A stretch of DNA of 42,521 nt, taken from Acidobacteriota bacterium. GTDB lineage: Bacteria > Acidobacteriota > Vicinamibacteria > Vicinamibacterales > Fen-181. Shown here piece by piece: positions 12,309 to 22,129 of this stretch. Each line of letters opens with the position of its first letter. The first letter of the stretch is position 1. The position numbers and the translations under genes were made by a program. A model generated the notes under the pieces. That model saw nothing but the letters and a program-made list of their open reading frames with translations, ran no database searches and was not told the DNA's origin. The stretch spans positions 1 through 42,521 of the forward strand of contig PMZR01000016.1 in NCBI GenBank assembly GCA_003170135.1. Direction: 5' to 3'.

Positions 12309-12735
12309 ACCTACGACTGGGAATGGATGGAAGCGGAAGCGCTCTACCGCCGCGCGATCGAACTCGGGCCCGGGTACGCGACGGCGCACCATTGGCTCGC
12401 GGGCGACCTCCTCGCGCTCCACGGCCGCTTCGACGAGGCCGCCGAAGAGATGGAGATCGCCCGCCAGCTCGACCCGTTGTCGGTCATCATCCAGGAAGGC
12501 CGCGGCTACCTGCTCACGCTCGCGCGGCGCTACGACGAGGCGATCGCGGTCTACCGGGCGCTGGCCGAACTCGATTCATCCTTCTACAAGGCGTACACGT
12601 CCATGGGGCGGGCGTATTCGCTGAAAGGGATGTACGGAGCGGCGATCGCCATGCTCGAGAAGGGACGCGCGATGGCGGGCGAGGTTCCGAGCGTCCTCGG
12701 CGTCCTCGGCGCCCTCGGGCACCGAGGTTTACCGC
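12309..12735 (+). pseudogene. Remnant of a TPR-repeat transcriptional regulator
   Basis: About 140 codons in one frame show TPR repeats typical of the C-terminal half of winged-helix/TPR regulators common in Acidobacteriota: TYDWEWMEAEALYRRAIEL, then YATAHHWLAGDLLALHGRF, ARRYDEAIAVYRALAEL and AYSLKGMYGAAIAMLEKG. There is no DNA-binding domain upstream, because the homology starts abruptly at 12309 against an opposite-strand fragment, and similarity is lost after GALGHRGL near 12735. The longer open frame (12183–12788) is therefore an accident around a gene fragment. Function is presumably lost. Confidence 0.65.
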
Positions 12736-12760
12736 GTTGCTTCGCCGGATGCGATTCCCG

Positions 12761-13204
12761 TCATAACTGGCCGGCGGCCTGTCGATAGCGTTCCGCGAGT
12801 TCCGGGCCGTGCTCCTTTTCGACGGCCTTCGCGAGGCGTCCGTGGTCGACGGGCACCTCCAGGCGCGCGAGGAATGTCCAGATCGCGCGCAGGTCGTTCC
12901 AGCGCCCTTCCCTCACGCACGCGGGCGTCATGAACGCGAGCAGTTCGTTCGCGTTCCCGACGACGTTGTGCTCGACCCATCGCCCGACTTTCTCGCCGGA
13001 CTCCTCGGCGGCCCGGTCGATCGCGCCGAGGACCCTCTGCTTCTGCGCCTTGGTCAATCCCTTCAGCGCGGCGTCAACGGCGGCCGCCGTCGCCTTCGAC
13101 AGGTGGAACTCGACCGCCTCGTCCTGGCCTGGATGGTCGTGGTGGTCATGGTCGGGCGGCGTTTTGTGGCCGGTCGAGCCTGCACGTCGAGTGGTTCGCT
13201 TCAA
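12761..13204 (-). CDS. Hypothetical protein with His-rich N-terminus
   Basis: The product is 147 residues starting at TTG (13204), supported by GGAGG seven bases upstream. A basic N-terminus (MKRTTRRAG) is followed by a His/Asp-rich stretch (DHDHHDHPGQDE, residues 18–29) that could bind metal or be a flexible linker. The remainder looks helical and soluble (KGLTKAQKQRVLGAIDRAAEE). No signal peptide or membrane segment is present. I do not recognise the family. It is divergent from rpmE, whose promoter lies about 60 bases away. Confidence 0.6.
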   Translation of the reverse strand: MKRTTRRAGSTGHKTPPDHDHHDHPGQDEAVEFHLSKATAAAVDAALKGLTKAQKQRVLGAIDRAAEESGEKVGRWVEHNVVGNANELLAFMTPACVREGRWNDLRAIWTFLARLEVPVDHGRLAKAVEKEHGPELAERYRQAAGQL

Positions 13205-13260
13205 GGCGCATCCTCCGTGGCCGTTGATGATACCCTCGAGCCGGCCGTGACGGGAGCGAT

Positions 13261-13289
13261 TTGGCCGATTCGGGGTGACCTGCTAGAAT
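13261..13289 (+). promoter_or_regulatory. Promoter for rpmE
   Basis: TTGGCC (13261–13266), a 17-base spacer and TAGAAT (13284–13289) form a good promoter. The predicted start near 13296 leaves a 26-base leader holding AAGGAG before the GTG start. Confidence 0.6.
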
Positions 13290-13321
13290 AAGTGGTTCCG
13301 TCCGCTATGAAGGAGCCAGGT

Positions 13322-13606
13322 GTGAAGGAAGGCATTCATCCCAAGTACCACGAGGTCGAGGTCCGGTGCGCCTGCGGCGCGACGTGGAAGACACGTTCCA
13401 CCAAGCAGGAGCTACATCTCGAAATCTGCTCGAACTGCCATCCGTTCTTTACGGGCCGCCAGAAGCTGCTCGATACGGAGGGCCGCGTCGAGCGTTTCAC
13501 CAAGAAGTTCGGCGCCCAGACGGTAGAAAGCCGCAAGCAGGCGGCCGCCACCGCCAAGGCGAAACAGGCAGCCGCCACCGCGGCGGCGCAGCCGGCCAAG
13601 CCGTAG
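13322..13606 (+). CDS. rpmE: 50S ribosomal protein L31
   Basis: The product is 94 residues from GTG at 13322. AAGGAG lies six bases upstream, and the start [14 protein letters not shown] matches the family N-terminus exactly; the upstream in-frame ATG is part of the Shine-Dalgarno region and was rejected. Zinc ligands Cys16, Cys18, Cys36 and Cys39 are present, so this is the zinc-containing (C+) form. An Ala/Lys-rich tail of about 25 residues ([19 protein letters not shown]) extends beyond the normal L31 end and is low in complexity. L31 bridges the two ribosomal subunits. Confidence 0.93.
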   Translation: MKEGIHPKYHEVEVRCACGATWKTRSTKQELHLEICSNCHPFFTGRQKLLDTEGRVERFTKKFGAQTVESRKQAAATAKAKQAAATAAAQPAKP

Positions 13607-13629
13607 TCGCCTACCTCGTGCGCGGCCAT

Positions 13630-13654
13630 GCGGACTCTGCGCGACAGAGTCCGC
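13630..13654 (+). terminator. Perfect hairpin after rpmE
   Basis: GCGGACTCTG (13630–13639) pairs perfectly with CAGAGTCCGC (13645–13654) around the loop CGCGA, 24 bases past the rpmE stop. No U-tract follows. It probably ends or stabilises the rpmE message. Confidence 0.6.
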
Positions 13655-13670
13655 GTGGTGCCGTGCGCGC

Positions 13671-13676
13671 TATACT
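13671..13676 (+). promoter_or_regulatory. -10 hexamer for a leaderless mRNA
   Basis: TATACT ends six bases before the ATG at 13683, which would place the transcription start on the start codon itself. No Shine-Dalgarno sequence is present. Confidence 0.5.
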
Positions 13677-13682
13677 CCCCGC

Positions 13683-14648
13683 ATGCGCTACCGGCGTTTT
13701 CCCCGCTCCGGCTGGGACCTGGCTGAGGTCGGGTACGGCATGTGGGGCATGGGCGGCTGGACCGGCTCGAACGACGAGCAGTCCCTGCAGGCGCTCGACG
13801 CGGCCATCACGCGCGGCTGCAACTTCTTCGACACCGCCTGGGTCTACGGCAACGGCCACAGCGAGACACTGCTGGGCCGGACGATCCAGGCCCGTCGCGA
13901 CCGGCGCCTCTTTGTCGCCACGAAAGTGCCGCCGAAGGACATGCGCTGGCCCGCGCGGCCCGATTCGACGCTCGCCGACACATTCCCACCCGACCACGTT
14001 CGCGAATACACCGAGAAGAGCCTGCGGAACCTCGGCGTCGAGACGATCGACCTGCAGCAGCTGCACGTGTGGTCGGACGCGTGGAGTGCCGACGAGGGGT
14101 GGCGTCGGGTCGCCGAGGACCTCAAGCGCGAGGGCAAGATCCGCGCGTTCGGCATCAGCCTGAATCGATGGGAACCGTGGAACGGCGTCGAGGCGATCCG
14201 CACCGGCGCGATCGACGCCGTCCAGGTCGTCTACAACATCTTCGACCAGGCGCCCGAGGACGCGCTGTTCCCGGCGTGCGAGGAGCAGCACGTCGCCGTG
14301 ATTGCGCGCGTCCCGTTCGACGAGGGCAGCCTGACCGGCACGCTGACGCGTGAATCGACGTGGCCGCAGGGCGACTGGCGCAACGTGTATTTCACCCGCG
14401 AGAATCTCGAGGCGACCCTGCAGCGGGTGGATCGGCTGCGAGCGCTCGTCCCGCCGGGCATGGATCTGCCGGAACTCGCGCTGCGCTTCATCCTGCAGCA
14501 CCCGGCCGTGACGACGACGATCCCGGGCATGCGGAAGCCAGCACACGTGGAGCGCAACCTGGCGGCGAGCGACGGGACGCGCCTCCCCGAGGCTCTGTAT
14601 CGGGCGCTGCGCGAGCATCGGTGGGATCGGGCGCACGTGATGCCGTGA
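13683..14648 (+). CDS. Aldo/keto reductase
   Basis: The product is 321 residues, with the (beta/alpha)8 aldo/keto reductase pattern. Catalytic residues can be placed: Asp50 and Tyr55 in FFDTAWVYGNG, Lys81 in ATKVPP and His128 in LQQLHVW. Near the C-terminus, PAVTTTIPGMRKPAHVERN is the usual NADP(H)-binding region. Such enzymes reduce aldehydes or ketones, or oxidise sugars, in the cytoplasm; the substrate cannot be told from sequence. The likely mRNA is leaderless (TATACT six bases before the ATG). It faces the repair genes convergently. Confidence 0.88.
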   Translation: MRYRRFPRSGWDLAEVGYGMWGMGGWTGSNDEQSLQALDAAITRGCNFFDTAWVYGNGHSETLLGRTIQARRDRRLFVATKVPPKDMRWPARPDSTLADTFPPDHVREYTEKSLRNLGVETIDLQQLHVWSDAWSADEGWRRVAEDLKREGKIRAFGISLNRWEPWNGVEAIRTGAIDAVQVVYNIFDQAPEDALFPACEEQHVAVIARVPFDEGSLTGTLTRESTWPQGDWRNVYFTRENLEATLQRVDRLRALVPPGMDLPELALRFILQHPAVTTTIPGMRKPAHVERNLAASDGTRLPEALYRALREHRWDRAHVMP

Positions 14649-14665
14649 GGGCCTGGCTCGTGGGT

Positions 14666-14685
14666 CGCAGGACTGAAGTCCTGCG
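14666..14685. repeat. Palindrome with TGAA loop
   Basis: CGCAGGAC (14666–14673) pairs perfectly with GTCCTGCG (14678–14685) around TGAA, 17 bases past the aldo/keto reductase stop. It resembles the other TGAA-cored palindromes in the window and may serve as a transcript end. Confidence 0.6.
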
Positions 14686-14763
14686 CCACGCGCGCAACTT
14701 CTGACGCCCGCGTCCGCATGGCGGGGCGCCATGCACGCAACCTCTGACGGCGACTATCGGTTT

Positions 14764-14812
14764 CCGACTACCGACTACCATCTGCCAACTGCCAACCACT
14801 AACTGCCAACGG
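14764..14812. repeat. Heptad repeat array, CCGACTA/CCAACTG type
   Basis: Seven consecutive 7-base units: CCGACTA twice, CCATCTG, CCAACTG, CCAACCA, CTAACTG, CCAACGG. It lies between convergent genes. The stop codon and last residues (LAVGS) of the exonuclease gene fall inside it, so the repeat has replaced or extended the original C-terminus. Confidence 0.8.
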
Positions 14813-16364
14813 CTAGCTTGCGCTCGATACGAGCCAGGCGATGGCGCAGTGACTCCTCCTGGCGGCCATCGCCGGTGGCGGCGAGCGCGCGCAGGACGAG
14901 CGCCCGCGCGGTCGAAAGATCCTTGGACCGATGCTCGTGGTGCACGGCCAGCGCGTGCAGCGCTTCGACGTCGGGCGCCACATCGAGCATCCGCTGCCAC
15001 GCCGCCGCGGCGTCGTCGTACTGATGCTCGCGCCGGTGGCGAAGCGCCAGCCGACGCAGCGCCTCCCGCTGGACGAACGGATCCGCGCGCCAGGCGGGCG
15101 TGTCTTCGTTCTCGATTGCCCGCGTGTAGCACGCGGTTGCGCGATCGCCCGCGCCGGAGTGCTCGTAGAGCCGGCCGAGCGCCAGGCATTCGTGCGCGTT
15201 GCGCGTGGCCAGCGGTCCTTCCTCGAGCATCCGCGCCACGACGCTCGTGACCGCGGCGAGCGACAGCAGGTCCAGGCGGTTGTGTTCGAGAACCGGCGCG
15301 AGCGGCCGCACGTCGCCGCTCCGCACGTACTGGAAATAGCGGCCGGGAATCTCCCCGCCCGGCACATCGCCCGTCCGCCGGAAGCCGAGCACCGCTTCCT
15401 CGAGCGCGCCCAGCGCGCAGCTCGCCGCGCGTGCCGACACATCGAACCGGCGGTTGCCCGCAGCGGGCCTCGTCATGCGGAAGTACTGCTCGAACGCGTC
15501 ATTTCGAGGACGACTGGCGGCGCTGGCGTCGGCCGGCCGATGGCGCCAGAGGCGGCGCGCGGGATGCAGGAGATCGATGTGCGGGAGACCGTCGAATGGC
15601 GACGGAACGCGATGAAACAGGTAGCGGCCTTCGATGAGCGGCACGTCGAACGTCTTGCCGTTGAAACTGAGGAGCGTCGCGCCGGCCACCTTCTCGCCTG
15701 CCATGCGCAGCATCGCGGCCTCGTGACCGTAACCGCCGAGGAAATACTGGCGCGTCCGGAAACGAGCGCCCTCGAACCACCCGTAGCCGATGAGGAACGC
15801 GCACGTGCCCGCGCCGCCGCTGAGACCGGTGGTCTCGAGGTCGAAGAACAGGAACTGATCGGGGTCGTCCGGAGTCCGGAGTCCGGAGTCCGGAGTCGCA
15901 CGGGACGACGTCACGTAGTCCGGAGTCCGAGGTCCGAGGTCCGAAGTCGGATCGGACGGGATCGAGTCGTCCAAATCGCTGAAGAGCGTGCGTGGGTCGG
16001 CAGGTCCGGGCCGGCCATCGAACTGGTGCAGGCCGTGGTGATGGCGCGACAACGCATCGGCGTAGCTGCCGACGTCGCCGTGGCCGTGCGCGCGATCGGC
16101 CGCGTACTCCCGATCCACGACGAGGCACACGCCGGCGCCGTCGCGCTGCCACCAGCCGCCCAGCTGTTCGGCAATCCAGGCGGCCTGGGCATCGGCATGC
16201 GTGCTGGTGTCGCTTTCGACCTCGTAACGTGGCTCCGCCCGCTGCTCGTGGGATCCGGCTTCAGACGGATTCGCTGCATCGGGCGACCCGGCGCCGGCCG
16301 GATTTCTCACCGACTGCCGGATGGCGTCTCGAAGGCGCGACCTGAAAGAAGGATCGAGCGCCAC
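14799..16364 (-). CDS. mrfB: MrfB-like exonuclease (YprB family) with C-terminal TPR
   Basis: The product is about 521 residues from GTG at 16364, one base after the mrfA stop, so translation is probably coupled. An RNase H-like exonuclease domain starts near residue 172 with FFDLETTGLSGGAGT (Asp175, Glu177). It continues through LLSFNGKTFDVPLIEGR and PHIDLLHPARRLW to the H-x3-D segment LEHNRLDLLSL, the YprB/RNase_H_2 pattern. The last third holds TPR-like helices. In Bacillus subtilis, MrfA and MrfB repair mitomycin C damage independently of UvrABC; the paired order here supports the same role. Residues about 141–168 are coded by an inserted heptad array, and the C-terminal residues by another. 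Confidence 0.8.
   Translation of the reverse strand: MALDPSFRSRLRDAIRQSVRNPAGAGSPDAANPSEAGSHEQRAEPRYEVESDTSTHADAQAAWIAEQLGGWWQRDGAGVCLVVDREYAADRAHGHGDVGSYADALSRHHHGLHQFDGRPGPADPRTLFSDLDDSIPSDPTSDLGPRTPDYVTSSRATPDSGLRTPDDPDQFLFFDLETTGLSGGAGTCAFLIGYGWFEGARFRTRQYFLGGYGHEAAMLRMAGEKVAGATLLSFNGKTFDVPLIEGRYLFHRVPSPFDGLPHIDLLHPARRLWRHRPADASAASRPRNDAFEQYFRMTRPAAGNRRFDVSARAASCALGALEEAVLGFRRTGDVPGGEIPGRYFQYVRSGDVRPLAPVLEHNRLDLLSLAAVTSVVARMLEEGPLATRNAHECLALGRLYEHSGAGDRATACYTRAIENEDTPAWRADPFVQREALRRLALRHRREHQYDDAAAAWQRMLDVAPDVEALHALAVHHEHRSKDLSTARALVLRALAATGDGRQEESLRHRLARIERKLAVGS
15867..15945. repeat. Two heptad arrays inside the exonuclease gene
   Basis: Four GTCCGGA units (15867–15894) and four GTCCGGA/GTCCGAG/GTCCGAA units (15918–15945) are separated by 23 bases. 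They match the array after rho (11984–12018). The frame stays open and codes a Pro/Asp/Ser/Arg/Thr-rich stretch (GPRTPDYV, DSGLRTPDDPD) just before the catalytic Asp-x-Glu motif. Confidence 0.85.
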
Positions 16365-16365
16365 G

Positions 16366-18987
<2,622 letters not shown>

Positions 18988-18995
18988 GGTCCCGG

Positions 18996-19001
18996 ATGGT
19001 A
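18996..19001 (-). promoter_or_regulatory. -10-like hexamer before the helicase start
   Basis: On the minus strand TACCAT is followed by CCGGGACC and the ATG at 18987. The longer string TACCATCCGGG is shared with the zinc-ribbon gene start at 3700. Confidence 0.4.
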
Positions 19002-19091
19002 CCAGCCGAGGGGCTTTCGATCAAGTGGCGAAAGGAGAAGAACCGGCGAAGATTTGGGGCGCCAAGCGCGGCCTGAAACCGGGGGCGAAGG

Positions 19092-19730
19092 TCACGGCTC
19101 GGGCAGATGCTTCGCCAGTCGGTCGAAGGACGCGATAATCTCCTCGACGGCATCGGGACCGACCAGCATGCCGTGCTGCAGGGCGACCAGCCCCGTGCGG
19201 CGCGAGGCCGGGACCTCGTCGGGCGGCAGCCGCCGTTCGATTTCCTCACCGAGATTCAGCGCGTCGCCGCGAAACTTCGTCACGAACTCCAGGTGCTCCA
19301 CGCTCGATCTGCGCTCCATCTCCGAAATCTCGGCCAGCCATGCCTGACGGGCGGATCCTTCGTCGGCCGGGGTGGTTCGCCGCATCAGCCGATTCACTTC
19401 CGCCGCACGAGTCGCCCGGATGCGTTCGTGAAGGTATTTCAGCTTGCCGAGAAACCGCTCGGTTTCCACCCTCAATTGCGCGTCCGTCAGCTGCGCGTAC
19501 TTCCGTTCTGTCGGCGCCTCGCCGAAACGTTTCTGATACTCGCCCAGCCGGCGCGACAAGGTCTCGTTCTGAATAGTGAAGGCGGTCGTCCGGGCATCCA
19601 CGTCCAACCGTGATGCGAGCCACCCCAGGGCAAAGCACACTGCGCCCAACAGGAGCGATAGCACGGGCGTCCCGACGAAGACGACCGCCTCGCGCCGCAG
19701 TAACTCCAGCAGACGAGCCAGGTCTGGCAT
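19092..19730 (-). CDS. Membrane-anchored coiled-coil protein of unknown function
   Basis: The product is 212 residues. One hydrophobic segment (about residues 16–40, VVFVGTPVLSLLLGAVCFAL) would anchor it in the inner membrane. The rest is charged and helical with heptad-like spacing (FTIQNETLSRRLGEYQKRF, ETERFLGKLKYLHERIRATR), consistent with a coiled coil. No catalytic motif is seen and I do not recognise a family. No Shine-Dalgarno sequence is evident before the ATG. The gene lies 45 bases downstream of galK on the same strand and could be in its transcript. Confidence 0.65.
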   Translation of the reverse strand: MPDLARLLELLRREAVVFVGTPVLSLLLGAVCFALGWLASRLDVDARTTAFTIQNETLSRRLGEYQKRFGEAPTERKYAQLTDAQLRVETERFLGKLKYLHERIRATRAAEVNRLMRRTTPADEGSARQAWLAEISEMERRSSVEHLEFVTKFRGDALNLGEEIERRLPPDEVPASRRTGLVALQHGMLVGPDAVEEIIASFDRLAKHLPEP

Positions 19731-19774
19731 GGGCGTCCAGGCGAATGTACCTGTTCGATACGAGCTCCATGCCG

Positions 19775-20929
19775 TCAGGGTTCGCGGGCAGGAGCCGCCC
19801 TCGCCCGCGGGTCGGGGTCGAGGTCCACTGGCGCGGGCACCAGGACGGTGGCCTGCCGGCCCGTCCTCGCCCCGTATTCGCGCACGACACGCTCGCCCAC
19901 CTCGCGGCCGGTGCCTTCCTCGGCGAGCGCCACGATCGACCCGCCAAACCCGCCGCCGGTGAGCCTCGCGCCGTGGACGCGCGGGTCTTTCCGCGCGAGA
20001 TCGACCAGGAGATCGATCTCGGGAATCGACACCTCGTAGTCGTGGCGCATCGAGGCGTGGGACGCGTAGAAGAGATCGCCGAGGCGGCGCCGGTCCCCTG
20101 CCCGCATCGCCGCGACCGCGTCCACTACTCGCTGGTCCTCGAGGATGACGTGCCGCGCGCGGCGCCGGAGCGTGTCCGGCAGCCCGGCAAGACGGTCGAG
20201 GTCCTTCACGTCGAGATCACGCAGTTGTGGCACCCCGAGCAACCGCGCCGCCTCTTCGCACTCGCGGCGTCTGGTCGCGTAGTCGGCCCCGGCCACGTGA
20301 TGCGACACGCCGGAATTGACGACGACCAGGTCCGTGCCGGCCGGAAGGGGCACGCGTTCGAACTCGAGCGACCGCGTGTCGAGAAACAGCGCGACGCGGT
20401 CCTCGGCCAGGCTGCACGCCATCTGGTCCATGACGCCGCACGGCGCGCCGACGAATTCGTTCTCGGCGCGCTGCCCGAGCCTGGCGAGCGGCACGTCGGC
20501 AATGTCGAGAGTGAACGCCGACCGCAGCGCGCGAAGCAGCGCGATCTCGAGCGCCGCGCTCGACGACAGGCCGCTGCCGAGCGGCACCGACGAGTCGATC
20601 CGGATGTCGACGCCGCAAAGCGCGTGCCCCGCGGCCGCAAGGACCGAGGTGACCCCTTGCACGTAATCGATCCAGCGGCCCTCACGCGCTTCGTGGCCCA
20701 GGTGGTACTGGGAGGCGGCCTCGGCGACGTTGGCGCTCCAGGCGCAGACGAGGCCATCGGGGCGGCGGGCGAGTTCGACCGTCGTGCGCTGCGGAATGAC
20801 CGTCGGCAGCACGAAGCCGCCGTTGTAATCGGTGTGCTCGCCGACGAGATTCACGCGCCCGGGCGCGGTCGCGCTGCACTCGGGTTCACGGCCGTAGAGA
20901 TCGTGAAAGGTCGAACGGATGTCGTCCAC
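19775..20929 (-). CDS. galK: Galactokinase
   Basis: The product is 384 residues from a GTG start at 20929 with GAGG seven bases upstream; family length is about 385. GHMP-kinase signatures are present: the galactokinase motif APGRVNLVGEHTDYNGG (residues 22–38, with Arg25, Glu31 and Asp34 contacting galactose), the ATP loop GSGLSSSAA near 118–126, the catalytic base Asp168 in PCGVMDQ, and GARLTGGGFGG near the C-terminus. It phosphorylates alpha-D-galactose at C1 with ATP, the first step of the Leloir pathway. No other Leloir gene is nearby. A Pro/Ala-rich tail (PDPRARAAPAREP) follows the conserved end. Confidence 0.93.
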   Translation of the reverse strand: MDDIRSTFHDLYGREPECSATAPGRVNLVGEHTDYNGGFVLPTVIPQRTTVELARRPDGLVCAWSANVAEAASQYHLGHEAREGRWIDYVQGVTSVLAAAGHALCGVDIRIDSSVPLGSGLSSSAALEIALLRALRSAFTLDIADVPLARLGQRAENEFVGAPCGVMDQMACSLAEDRVALFLDTRSLEFERVPLPAGTDLVVVNSGVSHHVAGADYATRRRECEEAARLLGVPQLRDLDVKDLDRLAGLPDTLRRRARHVILEDQRVVDAVAAMRAGDRRRLGDLFYASHASMRHDYEVSIPEIDLLVDLARKDPRVHGARLTGGGFGGSIVALAEEGTGREVGERVVREYGARTGRQATVLVPAPVDLDPDPRARAAPAREP

Positions 20930-20992
20930 GGGTGACCTCGATCGGTGACGGGACGGACCGGATTTTTTTGCGCGTCAGGCGATGATTTCTCG

Positions 20993-21021
20993 TTGACGGT
21001 GACGGCTGTGAGCGTTACGAT
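20993..21021 (+). promoter_or_regulatory. Near-consensus promoter with flanking direct repeat
   Basis: TTGACG (20993–20998), a 17-base spacer and TACGAT (21016–21021) make one of the best promoters in the window. GTGAGCGT occurs at 21008–21015 and again at 21035–21042, flanking the predicted transcription start, and could be an operator. It drives the small ORF at 21076. Confidence 0.6.
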
Positions 21022-21075
21022 TCTACCTATTGCGGTGAGCGTGAACAACGCCACTAGGAATGGGAGGGCCTGTAG

Positions 21076-21342
21076 ATGAACGCAATCGAGCCGCGCGTGC
21101 GGCGCCGTGGCTATTTTCTCTCGGAGTCGGGCTCCGAAACTGACTTCACCGAGCACGAAAGCGCTGAAGGCATCTCCACCCGGGTCGTTCGACCCAGGCG
21201 CGCGCGAAAGGTGGTGGCCGCGGCCAGCGGTCGTCCACGCCGTCATCGCGCCGCGATTTCCTCACACGTTTCCCAGACCCGCGAGAAGAAGGCGGGCGCC
21301 GCGTCTAGATCAGAGATCTCGACTGGCAGCCATCGACCGTAA
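21076..21342 (+). CDS. Small basic protein, unknown
   Basis: The product is 88 residues. The ATG is preceded by GGGAGG at eight bases' spacing and by a near-consensus promoter at 20993–21021, which together support a real gene. The N-terminus mixes basic, aromatic and acidic residues (RVRRRGYFLSESGSE); the rest is rich in Arg, Lys and Ser (RRARKVV, GRPRRHRAA), suggesting nucleic-acid binding or disorder. No family is recognised. The last 38 bases overlap the 3' end of the convergent SDR gene. It could instead be a regulatory RNA with an incidental ORF. Confidence 0.45.
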   Translation: MNAIEPRVRRRGYFLSESGSETDFTEHESAEGISTRVVRPRRARKVVAAASGRPRRHRAAISSHVSQTREKKAGAASRSEISTGSHRP

Positions 21343-22072
21343 TACTCGCGCCGCTGACCCAACTCGCCCGATCTGAAGCGAGAAACGCCACGACGTCTGC
21401 CACTTCCTCCGGACGGCCGAAGCGCCCGAACGGGAGTTCGTGTCGGATGAAGTCGGCGATGCCGGCGGGATCTGCCTTGAGCCGCCGGTCCCACGATCCG
21501 CCCGGGAAGAGAATCGACCCGGGCGCGACGCTGTTGACGCGAATCTTGTCCTTCGCCAGCTGCTGCGCGAGCGATTTCGCGAGGCTGATCTCGGCCGCCT
21601 TCACCGCGTTGTAGGTCATGCGGCCGCCCGCCTCGCGGCCGTAAATCGACGCGATCATGATGATGGCGCCGCCGCCGCGCCGCCGCATGTGGGGCACCGC
21701 CAGGCGCGACGCGCGGATGGCGGGAACGAGCGTCGCGTCGAAGGCCTCCTGCCACTCGGCGTCGGTCGTCTCCTCGAGCGTGCCGCCACGCGCCAGGCCG
21801 ACGTTGTTGACGAGGATGTCGAGGCCGCCGAAGGTCGCCACTGTCTCCTCGACTACCCGTGCGATGCCCTCGGCCGTCGTCACGTCCGCCTCGACGGCGC
21901 TGACCACGCCGATTCGCGCCAGCTCGCCGGCCGCTTCCTCGAGCCGTTCCCTGTTCCGCGCACAGATCGTCACGCGACAGCCTTCCGCCACGAGCGCGCG
22001 GGCCGAGGCCAGGCCGAGGCCGCGGCTCGACCCGGTGACGATCGCGCTCCTGCCCGAGAGTCCGAGGTCCAT
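21305..22072 (-). CDS. SDR-family oxidoreductase
   Basis: The product is 255 residues, a classical short-chain dehydrogenase/reductase. The cofactor motif TGSSRGLG spans residues 13–20, NNVG starts at 89, and the catalytic set is Asn90 region, Ser142 (IASIYG), Tyr154 and Lys158 (YNAVK). The C-terminus GASITVDGCQSRS follows the usual pattern. The residue after the second beta strand (CARNRERLEE) suggests NADP(H) preference. Closest in style to 3-oxoacyl-ACP reductase-like enzymes, but the substrate cannot be assigned. It lies downstream of the DUF547 gene with a heptad array between them. Confidence 0.9.
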   Translation of the reverse strand: MDLGLSGRSAIVTGSSRGLGLASARALVAEGCRVTICARNRERLEEAAGELARIGVVSAVEADVTTAEGIARVVEETVATFGGLDILVNNVGLARGGTLEETTDAEWQEAFDATLVPAIRASRLAVPHMRRRGGGAIIMIASIYGREAGGRMTYNAVKAAEISLAKSLAQQLAKDKIRVNSVAPGSILFPGGSWDRRLKADPAGIADFIRHELPFGRFGRPEEVADVVAFLASDRASWVSGASITVDGCQSRSLI

Positions 22073-22090
22073 GGAGTCGCCCTTTGCCGG

Positions 22091-22125
22091 ATATGGAATG
22101 TGGAAGATGGAATGCCGAATGTCTT
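22091..22125. repeat. Heptad repeat array, ATGTGGA type
   Basis: Five 7-base units: ATATGGA, ATGTGGA, AGATGGA, ATGCCGA, ATGTCTT. It lies between the DUF547 gene stop and the SDR start on the minus strand, occupying most of the gap. Confidence 0.65.
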
Positions 22126-22129
22126 CCCG

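Noticed and set aside
12183..12788. Intact 201-codon TPR protein
   Set aside because: Homology covers only the middle of the frame, both ends are unrelated, and there is no ribosome binding site; treated as a remnant.
13292..13321. Longer L31 with extra N-terminal residues
   Set aside because: The upstream ATG sits in the Shine-Dalgarno region of the GTG at 13322, and the family N-terminus starts at that GTG.
20941..20980. Rho-independent terminator at the T-run near 20962
   Set aside because: The preceding GGTGAC copies are direct, not inverted, so no stem precedes the T-run.
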